Origin: Aliibacillus thermotolerans
GTDB lineage: Bacteria > Bacillota > Bacilli > Bacillales > Marinococcaceae
Direction of reading: 5' to 3'
Assembly: GCF_027853235.1 (NCBI RefSeq)
Contig: NZ_WKJG01000007.1
Coordinates: 1-64,000 of the forward strand
DNA: 64,000 bases
Part shown: positions 26,230-35,090 of the stretch, piece by piece
How the letters are laid out: every line of letters starts with the position of its first letter
How positions within the stretch are numbered: position 1 is the first letter of the stretch
Program-made: the position numbers and the translations under genes
Notes under the pieces: generated by a model
Told to the model about the DNA's origin: nothing
What the model saw: the letters and a program-made list of their open reading frames with translations, nothing else
The model's database searches: none

Positions 26230-27003
26230 ATGAATAAAATTATGGAGATAAAAAATATATCCCTTCAGTTTGGTGGTGTTAAAGCCTTAAATGATGTTAG
26301 CTTTCATATAAACGAAGGTGAAATATTTTCCATTATTGGGCCTAATGGAGCAGGAAAAACGAGTATGCTAAATTGTATAAGCGGTCTTTACAAACCATCT
26401 GAAGGGGAGATTCATTATAAAGGAAAAAACATACTTCCGATGAAACCACATCAAAGAACAAAATTAGGGATTGCTAGGGCATTTCAAAATATAGCACTAT
26501 TTGGAAGTATGTCTGTTCTTGATAATTTAAAGTTAGGTAGACATACGTTGATGAAATCCGGCTTTATTAAAAGCGGTATCTATTGGGGGGCTGCAGAAAA
26601 GGAAGAGGTACAACATAGAAGAAAAGTAGAAGAAGTAATCGATTTTTTACAGTTGCAAGATATTCGACATACTCCAGTAGACAAGCTCCCATACGGTCTT
26701 CAAAAAAGGGTGGAAGTAGGAAGAGCTTTAGCTTTAGATCCAGAACTTATATTACTTGATGAACCTATGGCCGGAATGAACGCTTCAGAAAAAGAAGAAA
26801 TGTCAAGATTTATTTTGGACATGCTCGAGTTAAAAAATATTACAGTTGTTTTAATTGAACATGATCTCGAAGTCGTAATGGGATTATCTAATCATTTAGT
26901 CGTTTTGGATTTTGGTAAACAAATAGGTTTTGGTACACCTAAGGAAGTTCAACAAAATCCTGATGTGATTAAAGCATACATTGGAGAAGAACTTACTATA
27001 TGA
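26230..27003 (+). CDS. branched-chain-amino-acid-type ABC transporter ATPase (LivG family)
   Basis: ATPase of 257 residues at the cytoplasmic face of a HAAT-type importer. Walker A is GPNGAGKTS, the signature LPYGLQKRVEVGRAL, Walker B LILLDEPMAGMN, and the switch EHD. The LivG-type FQNIALFGSMSVLDNL lies in the helical domain. First gene of the operon; its TGA overlaps an ATG of the next frame. Substrate probably not an amino acid (see the ligase gene that follows). Confidence 0.92.
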   Translation: MNKIMEIKNISLQFGGVKALNDVSFHINEGEIFSIIGPNGAGKTSMLNCISGLYKPSEGEIHYKGKNILPMKPHQRTKLGIARAFQNIALFGSMSVLDNLKLGRHTLMKSGFIKSGIYWGAAEKEEVQHRRKVEEVIDFLQLQDIRHTPVDKLPYGLQKRVEVGRALALDPELILLDEPMAGMNASEKEEMSRFILDMLELKNITVVLIEHDLEVVMGLSNHLVVLDFGKQIGFGTPKEVQQNPDVIKAYIGEELTI

Positions 27004-27020
27004 AGGGAGGCAAGCTGTTA

Positions 27021-28919
27021 ATGTCTTCTAAGAATACATTACCTGCATTGCTTATAAAACAGGCACGCGATAATAAAGACGGGGTAGCTTTGAGACAAAA
27101 GAAATATGGAATCTGGAACGAGATCACATGGGGAGAATATTTCGATAATGTTCATTCTTTGAGCCTAGGGCTGAAAAGTGAGTTTGACTTTAAAAAAGGC
27201 GAAAAACTAGCAATTATTGGTGATAATAGACCCGATTGGCTTTATGCCCAACTAGCTACTCAATCTTTAGGTGGAATAAGTGTCGGTATTTATCAAGAAT
27301 CTTTTGGAGATCAATTAGTTTATTATTTGAATCATTGCGACGCGAGAATAGTCATAGCAGAAGATCAAGAACAAGTAGATAAGTTATTAGAAATAGAAAA
27401 TCAAATTCCTAAAGTGGAAAAAATCATCTATTATAACGATAAAGGATTGAGACGTTACACAAATGAAAAATTAGTTTATATTGAAGAAATAAAAGAAGCA
27501 GGAAAAAAACTTTATCAAGAAAACGAACGTTTTTTTATCGAACAAACTGAGCAATTGCTCAGCTCCGATGTGGCTATTATTTCTTATACAGCTGGAGTTA
27601 CAGATAATCCAAAAGGAGTTATGCTTACCCATGAAAATTTAATACAATCCATACATTCAATCAATGAAGTGGATCCTATCAATGAAAAGGAGGATTATCT
27701 TTCATTTCTACCGTTGGCCTGGATTGGGGAACAATTAATAGCAGTTGTTGCTTCCTTATACAGAGGTATTACGATTAATTTTCCTGAGCAACCCAACACG
27801 GTCTTAACCGATTTTAGAGAAATAGGACCACATCTGTTGCTTGCTCCTCCAAGAACATATGAAAATATTATTTCTCGTTTTTATTTACGGATGAACGGCT
27901 CAAGTCAATTTAAAAGAAAAATATATCGATTTTTCAGAAAATTTGGTAGAAAATATGCATCAGCGCAATTAAATAAAGGAAGCGTCACTTTTTTTGAAAA
28001 GTTCATGTATTGGATTGGAGACTATATTATTTTTAGCGCTATTCGTGATCATCTTGGTTTAGCAAGAATTAAAAATGCTTATATATTTGGTGCTCCGTTA
28101 AGTCTTGAAGCCATTATATTTTTTCACTCAATAGGTGTAAATGTCAAACAAACGTATGGCACAACGGAAGCAGGTGGGATTGTAGCTGTTCATCGAAATG
28201 ATGATAAGCTTCTCGGTAGCGTTGGATTAAATGTACCGAATGTACAGCTAAAACTTTCTCAAAACAATGAAGTATACGTCAAAAGTCCCAGCACATTCAT
28301 TGGATATTACAAAAACAACGGACAAGATATGGGAATAGATAATGGCTGGCTTGCAACAGGAGATTTTGGAAATATAGATGATAATGGCCATTTGCATATT
28401 ATTGAAGATAAGAAAAGCATGATTAGACTGGCTAGTGGTGAGCATGTCCCACCTTCTCAAGTAGAAAACAGTCTGAAAAATAGTAATTTTATAAAAGAAG
28501 CTATTATTTACGGACAAGACAAAACTTATTTAGTAGCCCTCATTAACATTAATTATGACAGTGTAGGAACATGGGCGAAAGAGAACAAACTTGTTTATAC
28601 TACACCAGAAGATTTACCACTGAAAGAAGAAGTAATTAAGTTAATTGAAAAAGAAGTGACTAAAGTAATGGAAGAATTACCGGAAGGTCTTAGAATTAAG
28701 AAATTTGTTATTTTACAGAAAGAACTAAGCGCGGATGATGGTGAATTAACTCGCACAAGAAAAATACGCCGTCGTCATTTGGAGAAAAAATATAAACTCA
28801 TATTTGAAAGTATGTATATAGAAGAAGCGCAGATTAGGGAAAAAACTACTAGTGCCAACGGTGACAGAGAAATGAATTTAAGAATTATTGATCTATATAA
28901 TCAGCGGGAGTTGATATAA
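27021..28919 (+). CDS. AMP-binding acyl-CoA synthetase-like protein embedded in an ABC transporter operon
   Basis: ANL-family protein of 632 residues resembling long-chain acyl-CoA ligases (NTLPALLIKQARDNKDG, KYGIWNEITW, later TYGTTEAGG, TGDFGNIDDNGHL, C-terminal LTRTRKIRRRHLEKKY). The AMP/ATP P-loop is altered: YTAGVTDNPKG (189-199) replaces YTSGTTGxPKG, losing the Ser/Thr and a Gly. It may activate the imported substrate to its CoA ester, trapping it inside. The ATG at 27021 is preferred, with GGGAGG ten bases upstream; an ATG at 27000 overlaps the LivG stop. The TAATG overlap with livH indicates translational coupling. Confidence 0.85.
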   Translation: MSSKNTLPALLIKQARDNKDGVALRQKKYGIWNEITWGEYFDNVHSLSLGLKSEFDFKKGEKLAIIGDNRPDWLYAQLATQSLGGISVGIYQESFGDQLVYYLNHCDARIVIAEDQEQVDKLLEIENQIPKVEKIIYYNDKGLRRYTNEKLVYIEEIKEAGKKLYQENERFFIEQTEQLLSSDVAIISYTAGVTDNPKGVMLTHENLIQSIHSINEVDPINEKEDYLSFLPLAWIGEQLIAVVASLYRGITINFPEQPNTVLTDFREIGPHLLLAPPRTYENIISRFYLRMNGSSQFKRKIYRFFRKFGRKYASAQLNKGSVTFFEKFMYWIGDYIIFSAIRDHLGLARIKNAYIFGAPLSLEAIIFFHSIGVNVKQTYGTTEAGGIVAVHRNDDKLLGSVGLNVPNVQLKLSQNNEVYVKSPSTFIGYYKNNGQDMGIDNGWLATGDFGNIDDNGHLHIIEDKKSMIRLASGEHVPPSQVENSLKNSNFIKEAIIYGQDKTYLVALININYDSVGTWAKENKLVYTTPEDLPLKEEVIKLIEKEVTKVMEELPEGLRIKKFVILQKELSADDGELTRTRKIRRRHLEKKYKLIFESMYIEEAQIREKTTSANGDREMNLRIIDLYNQRELI

Positions 28920-29803
28920 TGGGATTTCTATTACAAATGATTATAACCGGTGTTGTCGTCGGAAGTATTTATGCTTTAGTCGCATTGGGATTTGTGCTGA
29001 TATATAGAGCAAGTGGTGCATTAAATTTAGCAAATGGTGAATTTGTGCTCATTGGTTCTTATATCTGTCTCACATTAGTCGCCGTTTATCAAATTCCCTT
29101 TATATTTGCTTTCTTACTGACTTTAGTATTTAACGTACTTCTAGGAATGATTGTGGAAAGAGTAGTGTTAAGACCGCTGATTAACGCGCCTACTATTTCA
29201 GTCATTATGGCAACAATTGGTTTATCAAGTCTACTGGCAGGATTTGCACACATGATTTGGGGATATCAAACACAGTCCTATCCACCAGTGTTTCCATCAA
29301 CACCAATTCGGATGGGCGAAATTATTATATCTCCTGTTTATCTATGGTCCTTCATTATTGTAATCATTATGTTAATACTGTTCGGCTTATTATTTAAATA
29401 TTCTAAACTCGGATTAGCAATGCGTGCGGTAGCTGATGATCAAATGGCTGCCTCGTCGGTTGGTATTAGTGTTAAAAACGTATATCTTATCACATGGGGT
29501 TTTGCTTCTCTCGTTGCTGCCGTTGGTGGTGTTTTATTAGGAAATATTAACGGTGTAGACGCTACGATGGCAACAATTGGGTTAACTGTACTTCCAGTAG
29601 TTATTTTAGGGGGACTAGACAGTATTTTAGGAGCAATTGTTGCTGGTTTTCTTGTTGGGATTATTCAAAACCTTACTGCTGGTTATTTAGAACCTATTTT
29701 AGGAGGCGGACTGAAAGAAGTTATTCCATTTATTATCGTGACACTCATCTTGATGATAAAACCACATGGATTATTTGGAAAAGGTGGAATTGAAAGGGTG
29801 TAG
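28919..29803 (+). CDS. branched-chain-amino-acid-type ABC permease (LivH family)
   Basis: Permease of 294 residues with about eight helices. Family motifs are GVVVGSIYALVALGFVLIYRA, ALNLANGEFVLIGSY, the EAA-like MRAVADDQMAASSVGI and the C-terminal MIKPHGLFGK. The start overlaps the stop of the ligase gene by one base (TAATG), and the stop is three bases before livM. It forms the channel with LivM. Confidence 0.92.
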   Translation: MGFLLQMIITGVVVGSIYALVALGFVLIYRASGALNLANGEFVLIGSYICLTLVAVYQIPFIFAFLLTLVFNVLLGMIVERVVLRPLINAPTISVIMATIGLSSLLAGFAHMIWGYQTQSYPPVFPSTPIRMGEIIISPVYLWSFIIVIIMLILFGLLFKYSKLGLAMRAVADDQMAASSVGISVKNVYLITWGFASLVAAVGGVLLGNINGVDATMATIGLTVLPVVILGGLDSILGAIVAGFLVGIIQNLTAGYLEPILGGGLKEVIPFIIVTLILMIKPHGLFGKGGIERV

Positions 29804-29806
29804 TCA

Positions 29807-30868
29807 ATGAGGAATCCATTTGTAATGGAATGTGGTAACTATAAAACTAATTACAGTAAAGATATGCATTTATTTCGCATACCACGAGTGAAGCTAAGAA
29901 TTTTTATTATCGTTTTATTATTGTTTTTACTTCCCTTGTTCACATCCAATTATGTTATCGGACTAGCTACTCTTTGTGCAATCGCAAGTATTGGCGCCAT
30001 TGGACTCAATATACTAACGGGTTTTACTGGCCAAATATCAGTAGGGGTAGGAGCGTTTTTAGCTATTGGTGGATATACTTCAGCGATCTTGACCTCGATC
30101 CTCGGTTGGAGCTTTTGGATTAGTTTACCTTTGGCTGGTTTAGTTACAGCGATAGTAGGAGGGATATTTGGAATACCTTCCCTACGATTAAAGGGATTAT
30201 ATTTAGCTATCGCTACATTGGCAGCTCAATTTATCGTGTTATGGGCAATTGGACGATTTTCGGGATTAACTGGTGGAGGAGAAGGAATGGTACTACAGCG
30301 TCCTTCCATTGGAAGTTTTACTTTCTCGAGTCAAACGAGTTATTACTACTTATGTCTCGTCATTCTATTGTTGGTAACGATTTACACATTAAATTTGTTT
30401 AGAGCAAAAACAGGGCGAGCTTTTTTAGCAGTCCATCATCGCGACGTGGCAGCACAAATCATGGGTATTCACTTGCTTAAATATAAAGTTGTTGCGTTTG
30501 CTCTCAGTTCATTCATTGTTGGTATTGGTGGAGCTTTACTCGCCCACTATACGATGATTGTCACTGTTGAATTGTATAGTATTGATGTTTCCATTCAATA
30601 TTTAGCGATGATTTTAGTAGGTGGACTAGGTAGTGTGTTTGGATCCATTTTAGGAGCTATATTCATCACTTTACTCCCGGTAGCTTTAGGGTATATGATA
30701 GAATTTTTAACTGTGTATATGCCTAACGCCTATTCTTTACTTAATTCATTTCAAGAGTTTGTTTTCGGATTAGTCATTATTTTGTTTTTAATATTTGAGC
30801 CTGGAGGACTCATCCATATTTGGAATAATATAAAGACTTACTTAAGATTATGGCCGTTTTCCTATTAA
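29807..30868 (+). CDS. branched-chain-amino-acid-type ABC permease (LivM family)
   Basis: Second permease, 353 residues. About 30 hydrophilic residues precede the first helix. Family motifs are AIGLNILTGFTGQISVGVGAF, GIPSLRLKGLYLAIATLAAQ, the EAA-like FLAVHHRDVAAQIMGI and GGLGSVFGSILGA. Three bases after livH, hence the same operon. A later start at an internal Met (about residue 19) cannot be excluded. Confidence 0.92.
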   Translation: MRNPFVMECGNYKTNYSKDMHLFRIPRVKLRIFIIVLLLFLLPLFTSNYVIGLATLCAIASIGAIGLNILTGFTGQISVGVGAFLAIGGYTSAILTSILGWSFWISLPLAGLVTAIVGGIFGIPSLRLKGLYLAIATLAAQFIVLWAIGRFSGLTGGGEGMVLQRPSIGSFTFSSQTSYYYLCLVILLLVTIYTLNLFRAKTGRAFLAVHHRDVAAQIMGIHLLKYKVVAFALSSFIVGIGGALLAHYTMIVTVELYSIDVSIQYLAMILVGGLGSVFGSILGAIFITLLPVALGYMIEFLTVYMPNAYSLLNSFQEFVFGLVIILFLIFEPGGLIHIWNNIKTYLRLWPFSY

Positions 30869-30982
30869 CTATTTTTCAAAACAGATGTCACGATCCTTAG
30901 AATTACTCTGAGGAGATAGACATATCGTATCTTCAACTATTAGAAGATACAATAACTATTAAAAAGACAAAAGGGGGATTTT

Positions 30983-32275
30983 ATGAACATGTCTAGTAAA
31001 AAATTGCTAGTAATAGCTGGCGCTGTCATCTTGTCGATTGTGTTATTAGCAGCGTGTGGAGGGGGAGGTAGTGAATCAACGGTAGGTGATGATGGAGGTG
31101 GCGGTGGCGGCTCTAACGGAGTCGTAAAAATCGGAGGTATTTTTGATGAAACTGGTGCAACAGGAGACGTTGGTGCCCCATATGCTGACGGAGCAAGATC
31201 ATACGTCGAGTATATAAATTCTCAAGGAGGAATAGATGGAGTAAACATTGAGCTAATTAGTGAAGATTATGCGTATGATATAAGCCGAGCGCAACAAATA
31301 TATCAATCTTTACGAGACCGTCATGACGTTTCTGCTATTATTGGTTGGGGAACAGGGGATACGGAAGCTTTACGTAGCCAAATCATTGCAGATCAAATCC
31401 CATATTTCTCTGGGTCATTGTCTGAAAACTTAAAAGATACAGGATCCGAAAGTGGATTTAACTATTTGGTCGCTGCAAGTTATTCTGATCAAGGACGTGC
31501 GGTTTTAGAATGGATTAGAGAAAATCACGAAGGAGACTTTCCAGTAACTCTTGCACTTGTGTACGAAAAAGGAAACCCGTTTAGTGAATCACCTATGCAA
31601 GATATAAAAGATTATGCAGCAGAACAAATGGATGGTGAAATTGAAATAGTTAATGATATTTTAATTGAACTATCTGATAATGACCCTCTGACAACACTGC
31701 AAGCGTATGAGCGTAACCAAGGTCAGCCGGATTATGCTATTACCCAATATACTTGGGGACAAACAAGAAATGTCGTTCGGGATGCCCATAACTTAGAATG
31801 GAACACACAATTTATTGGCTTAAACTGGGCTGGTGGTGAAGGAATCGTACCAAGTGGTGCCGATAACCAGCAATGGGTGGAAGCTCTCGATGGATTTATG
31901 GCTACCATTACGCATGCTTTCCCATATGAGGATTTACCAGGTATGGAACCAATACTACAATATTTGGAATCAAAAGGAAGAAGCATTGAAGATGACGATG
32001 TCAACCAAAAGTTTGTTCAAGGCTGGGTAACGATGTCTATTTTTGGAGAAGCAATTCGTATTGCACTAGAAGATTATAGTCCCGATGAAATAGATGGGGT
32101 TGTCATGAAAGAAGCAATTGAACAAATTGATGATTTAGACTTAGGAGGACTTGCTGCGAACGTTTCTTTCTCTCCGGATAATCATGCGGGAACCGATCGC
32201 CTCCGCTTAGGTCAATTGCGAGATGGACAATGGGAAATCATTCAAGATTATTTTGGCATTAGTGATTACCAATAA
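30983..32275 (+). CDS. ABC transporter substrate-binding lipoprotein (LivJ-like, type I fold)
   Basis: Extracellular receptor of 430 residues. The lipobox is LLAAC with Cys25, followed by a Gly-rich linker (GGGGSE, then GGGGGG) tethering the ligand-binding domain. The Peripla_BP_6 fold begins VVKIGGIFDETGATGDVG and continues YADGARSYVEYINSQGG, typical of the amino-acid/amide (HAAT) class. Ligand unknown; members located with acyl-CoA ligases are thought to bind carboxylates or aromatics. AAGGGGG lies upstream. A hairpin follows the stop. Confidence 0.9.
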   Translation: MNMSSKKLLVIAGAVILSIVLLAACGGGGSESTVGDDGGGGGGSNGVVKIGGIFDETGATGDVGAPYADGARSYVEYINSQGGIDGVNIELISEDYAYDISRAQQIYQSLRDRHDVSAIIGWGTGDTEALRSQIIADQIPYFSGSLSENLKDTGSESGFNYLVAASYSDQGRAVLEWIRENHEGDFPVTLALVYEKGNPFSESPMQDIKDYAAEQMDGEIEIVNDILIELSDNDPLTTLQAYERNQGQPDYAITQYTWGQTRNVVRDAHNLEWNTQFIGLNWAGGEGIVPSGADNQQWVEALDGFMATITHAFPYEDLPGMEPILQYLESKGRSIEDDDVNQKFVQGWVTMSIFGEAIRIALEDYSPDEIDGVVMKEAIEQIDDLDLGGLAANVSFSPDNHAGTDRLRLGQLRDGQWEIIQDYFGISDYQ

Positions 32276-32304
32276 TTTAGACATTCAACTCTAAATAAAC
32301 TGAA

Positions 32305-32350
32305 AATCTCTCCTCTATTCAATCTAACATGTCTGAGGAGAGATTCATTT
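32305..32350 (+). terminator. intrinsic terminator/attenuator between the binding protein and LivF genes
   Basis: An 11-bp perfect stem (AATCTCTCCTC/GAGGAGAGATT) with a 19-base loop, then CATTTTAT. The weak T tract suggests partial termination that would lower livF relative to the binding-protein transcript. Confidence 0.6.
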
Positions 32351-32377
32351 TATGAAACAGACGAGGAGGGTAACCGC

Positions 32378-33166
32378 GTGCTACGTATAAATAATGTAGA
32401 AGTTGTTTACAACAAAAGTATTCTAGCAATTAGAGGCGTATCTTTAGAAGTACCAGACGGAAAAATTGTCGCACTCTTAGGTAGTAATGGAGCTGGAAAA
32501 TCAACCACTTTAAAAGCAATTTCCGGATTGTTAAAACAAGAAGGAGGAGCAATTACAGAAGGCACGATAGAGTTTGAGAAAGAGCAGATTCATGGGATGG
32601 ATCCTGATAAAATTGTGGAAAAGGGAATATTTCAATGTATTGAAGGAAGAAGGGTATTTACTCATTTAACAGTAGAGGAAAACTTATTAACCGGTGCTTA
32701 TACTCGGAAAGATAGAAAAAATATCCCGGATGATATTGAGAGGGTGTATCATTATTTTCCAAAGTTAAAGATGCTTAGGAAAAAATTATCCGGTTTATTG
32801 TCTGGTGGGGAGCAGCAAATGTTGGCAATCGGCCGGGGGATTATGGCTCGACCTAAAATTTTATTATTGGATGAACCATCGTTAGGAATTGCACCATTAT
32901 TAGTAAAGGAAATATTTGAAAATATTAAACAAATTAATACAGAAGAAGGAACCTCTATTTTAGTAGTAGAGCAAAACGCTAACATCGCCCTTTCTATTGC
33001 CGATTATGCCTATGTATTGGAAAATGGCCGAATCGTCATGCAAGGGTCGGTGGATAAATTGCTTTCCGATGAATCAGTTAAGGCAGCATACTTGGGTTTT
33101 GATAAAAAAGAAAAAGGAGATATTCGCGAAGTGAAATCATATAAAAAAATCAAACGTTTTGTTTGA
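32378..33166 (+). CDS. branched-chain-amino-acid-type ABC transporter ATPase (LivF family)
   Basis: Second ATPase of the importer, 262 residues. Walker A is GSNGAGKST, GIFQCIEGRRVF is the LivF hallmark segment, the signature is LSGGEQQM, Walker B LLLDEPSLGIAP, and the end of the switch EQN. The C-terminus is lysine-rich. GTG start with GAGGAGGG upstream. Last gene of the transporter set; spoVR follows 68 bp later and is probably separate. Confidence 0.92.
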   Translation: MLRINNVEVVYNKSILAIRGVSLEVPDGKIVALLGSNGAGKSTTLKAISGLLKQEGGAITEGTIEFEKEQIHGMDPDKIVEKGIFQCIEGRRVFTHLTVEENLLTGAYTRKDRKNIPDDIERVYHYFPKLKMLRKKLSGLLSGGEQQMLAIGRGIMARPKILLLDEPSLGIAPLLVKEIFENIKQINTEEGTSILVVEQNANIALSIADYAYVLENGRIVMQGSVDKLLSDESVKAAYLGFDKKEKGDIREVKSYKKIKRFV

Positions 33167-33234
33167 TCATCTTATTCATTCTTCCTTCTCCCGTTCATAT
33201 ATATAAGATAGGTTAAGACGGGGGAGGATTAAAG

Positions 33235-34641
33235 ATGAATAAACAAGAGGAGAGAGAATTATATGAAGCGATTGATGAAATTACTGAAATCGCAAAAGGA
33301 TTTGGGCTCGATTTTTATCCGATGAGGTATGAAATATGCCCAGCGGACATTATTTACACATTTGGTGCTTACGGCATGCCGACTCGTTTCTCTCATTGGT
33401 CTTTTGGGAAAAGCTTTCATAAAATGAAACTGCATTATGATTTAGGGTTGAGTAAAATTTATGAATTGGTTATTAATTCAGATCCGTGTTATGCGTTTTT
33501 GCTTGATAGTAACTCACTCATACAAAATAAATTAATTGTCGCCCATGTTCTTGCTCATTGTGATTTCTTTAAAAATAACGTTCGTTTTGTGAATACGAGA
33601 AAAGATATGGTAGAAAGTATGGCAGCAGCTGCGGAACGCATTTCTTATTATGAACAAGAATACGGGAAAAAAGAAGTGGAGTCATTTTTAGATGCGGTAT
33701 TATCAATCCAAGAACATATTGATCCGAGTCTCATTCGCGTCGACCGAAAGAAAGACGAGGATGAGGAAAAATTGGAAATCAGTAAACCTGCCACTCCTTA
33801 TGAGGATTTGTGGGCATTAGACAAGAGTGAAAAGAAAGAATCAGCACCATTAAAAAAATCATTCCCGGCTACTCAGGAAAAAGATTTGTTATTGTTTATT
33901 GAGCAGCATAGTAACTATTTAGAAGACTGGCAACGAGACATACTCACGATTATTCGAGAGGAAATGTTATATTTTTGGCCTCAGTTAGAAACGAAAATTA
34001 TGAATGAAGGGTGGGCGTCTTATTGGCATGCACGAATTTTAAGAGAACTTGATTTAAGTACCGATGAAAGCATTGAGTTTGCTAAACTAAATGCAAGTGT
34101 AGTGCAACCGTCCCGAACTTCCATTAACCCATATCATTTAGGTCTAAAAATATTTGAAAAAATAGAAGAAAATTACAATAATCCCGATGAGAAGTTAAAG
34201 AAACTGGGAGTGAAACCCGGCAGCGGTCGGAAAAAAATATTTGAAGTAAGGGAATTAGAATCAGACATTTCTTTTCTTCGCAATTATTTGACCAAGGAAG
34301 TGGTGGAAGAAGAAGATATGTATCTTTTTCAAAAACAGGGGAATGAATATCGCGTAGTAGATACGTATTGGAAAGAAGTAAGGGATCAATTGATTCGCTC
34401 CCGCGTAAATGGAGGATTTCCATACCTCACTGTCACTGATGGAGATTACGCCAAAGCTGGTGAATTATATATCACTCATCATTATGAAGGGGAAGAGTTA
34501 GATATAAAATATTTAGAAAAAACGTTGCCGTATATTTATCAATTGTGGGGACGGACGGTTCACCTGGAGACAGTATTAAATGAAAAACATACGTTGTTTA
34601 GCTACAATGGCAGAAAAGTTGGGCGCAAGACGTTATCGTAA
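33235..34641 (+). CDS. spoVR: SpoVR family protein
   Basis: Protein of 468 residues needed for spore cortex formation in B. subtilis; molecular activity unknown. Family hallmarks are [29 protein letters not shown] (split across about residues 25-55), [28 protein letters not shown], then [21 protein letters not shown] lies before the ATG and may pair with an upstream CTCCCGT. SpoVR proteins co-occur with PrkA and YhbH, both also in this window. Its stop is four bases before a MITE-like element. Confidence 0.95.
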   Translation: MNKQEERELYEAIDEITEIAKGFGLDFYPMRYEICPADIIYTFGAYGMPTRFSHWSFGKSFHKMKLHYDLGLSKIYELVINSDPCYAFLLDSNSLIQNKLIVAHVLAHCDFFKNNVRFVNTRKDMVESMAAAAERISYYEQEYGKKEVESFLDAVLSIQEHIDPSLIRVDRKKDEDEEKLEISKPATPYEDLWALDKSEKKESAPLKKSFPATQEKDLLLFIEQHSNYLEDWQRDILTIIREEMLYFWPQLETKIMNEGWASYWHARILRELDLSTDESIEFAKLNASVVQPSRTSINPYHLGLKIFEKIEENYNNPDEKLKKLGVKPGSGRKKIFEVRELESDISFLRNYLTKEVVEEEDMYLFQKQGNEYRVVDTYWKEVRDQLIRSRVNGGFPYLTVTDGDYAKAGELYITHHYEGEELDIKYLEKTLPYIYQLWGRTVHLETVLNEKHTLFSYNGRKVGRKTLS

Positions 34642-34712
34642 ATTAAGCTTGAGGCTGTCTAATAAGTCCTGAAAAATAAATCGAGCGTTCCTTTCAACAA
34701 TTATTTAGCGCT

Positions 34713-34972
34713 GAAACGGTGCCATACATCGTGTATGGATTGCTTTCACAAGGGTGTTTGGATAGAAACGGTGCCATGATCCATTCATAGCTTGTTTCCA
34801 CAAACTATTTTTGAATGAAACGGTGGCATGAGCGATCCATGACTTGCTTTCATCAGACGTTTTTGAATGAAATAGTGTTATGAACCATTCATGGCTTGCT
34901 TCCATTAGCTCTTTTTATATGAAACCGATGGCATGACTATCCATGACTTACTTCCATCAACCATTTGGTGTT
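34713..34972. repeat. tandem array of five 52-bp hairpin units
   Basis: Units begin at 34713, 34765, 34817, 34869 and 34921, exactly 52 bp apart. Each has a 35-bp imperfect palindrome opening GAAAC-GG-G-CATGA and closing CATG-CTTGCTTTC, then a 17-bp A/T-rich spacer often ending TTTTTGAAT. Unit 1 contains the perfect stem CCATACA/TGTATGG. A degenerate sixth unit starts at 34974 (GGAAAC...GTTTCC). Because 52 is not a multiple of three, the array is not coding. Confidence 0.8.
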
Positions 34973-35032
34973 GGAAACATGCCTATTCGGCCAAGAGGCG
35001 TTTCCAGAAGCAATTTTTAATGAAGCGGTAAC

Positions 35033-35073
35033 AAAAAATGTCCAAAAAGTCACCAATCATGACTTTTTGGACA
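35033..35073 (-). terminator. intrinsic terminator of the M29 aminopeptidase gene, formed by the end of the MITE-like element
   Basis: A perfect 14-bp stem (35039-35052 with 35060-35073) is followed on the minus strand by six T. The right terminal repeat of the element makes up one arm. Confidence 0.85.
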
Positions 35074-35090
35074 GCTCCAAGCTAAAGGGA

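Larger units (their letters stand above)
34646..35083. mobile_element. MITE-like non-autonomous element with 26-bp terminal inverted repeats
   Basis: The 26 bases at 34646-34671 match the reverse complement of 35058-35083 at 21 positions (both start AGCTTG, share GCTGTC and AAGTC). These ends bound a 438-bp segment that fills the gap between spoVR and the aminopeptidase gene. The ends resemble those of transposons starting GGCTGTC. The interior holds five exact-period hairpin repeats and has no conserved frame. No target-site duplication could be read with confidence. Confidence 0.65.

Noticed and set aside
33185-33228. Second ribosome-site-masking hairpin before spoVR (CTCCCGT with ACGGGGGAG)
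   Set aside because: Pairing needs a bulge and spans about 24 bases of loop. Too weak to claim alongside the yhbB case.
34705-34905. 66-residue minus-strand frame across the hairpin array
   Set aside because: The 52-bp period changes frame at every unit, so the encoded peptide does not repeat, and there is no ribosome site. A chance open frame.
34713-34972. CRISPR array, because of regular palindromic repeats with short spacers
   Set aside because: Repeats differ from unit to unit, spacers are only 17 bp and similar to one another, and no cas genes are present. The segment is enclosed by transposon-like ends.
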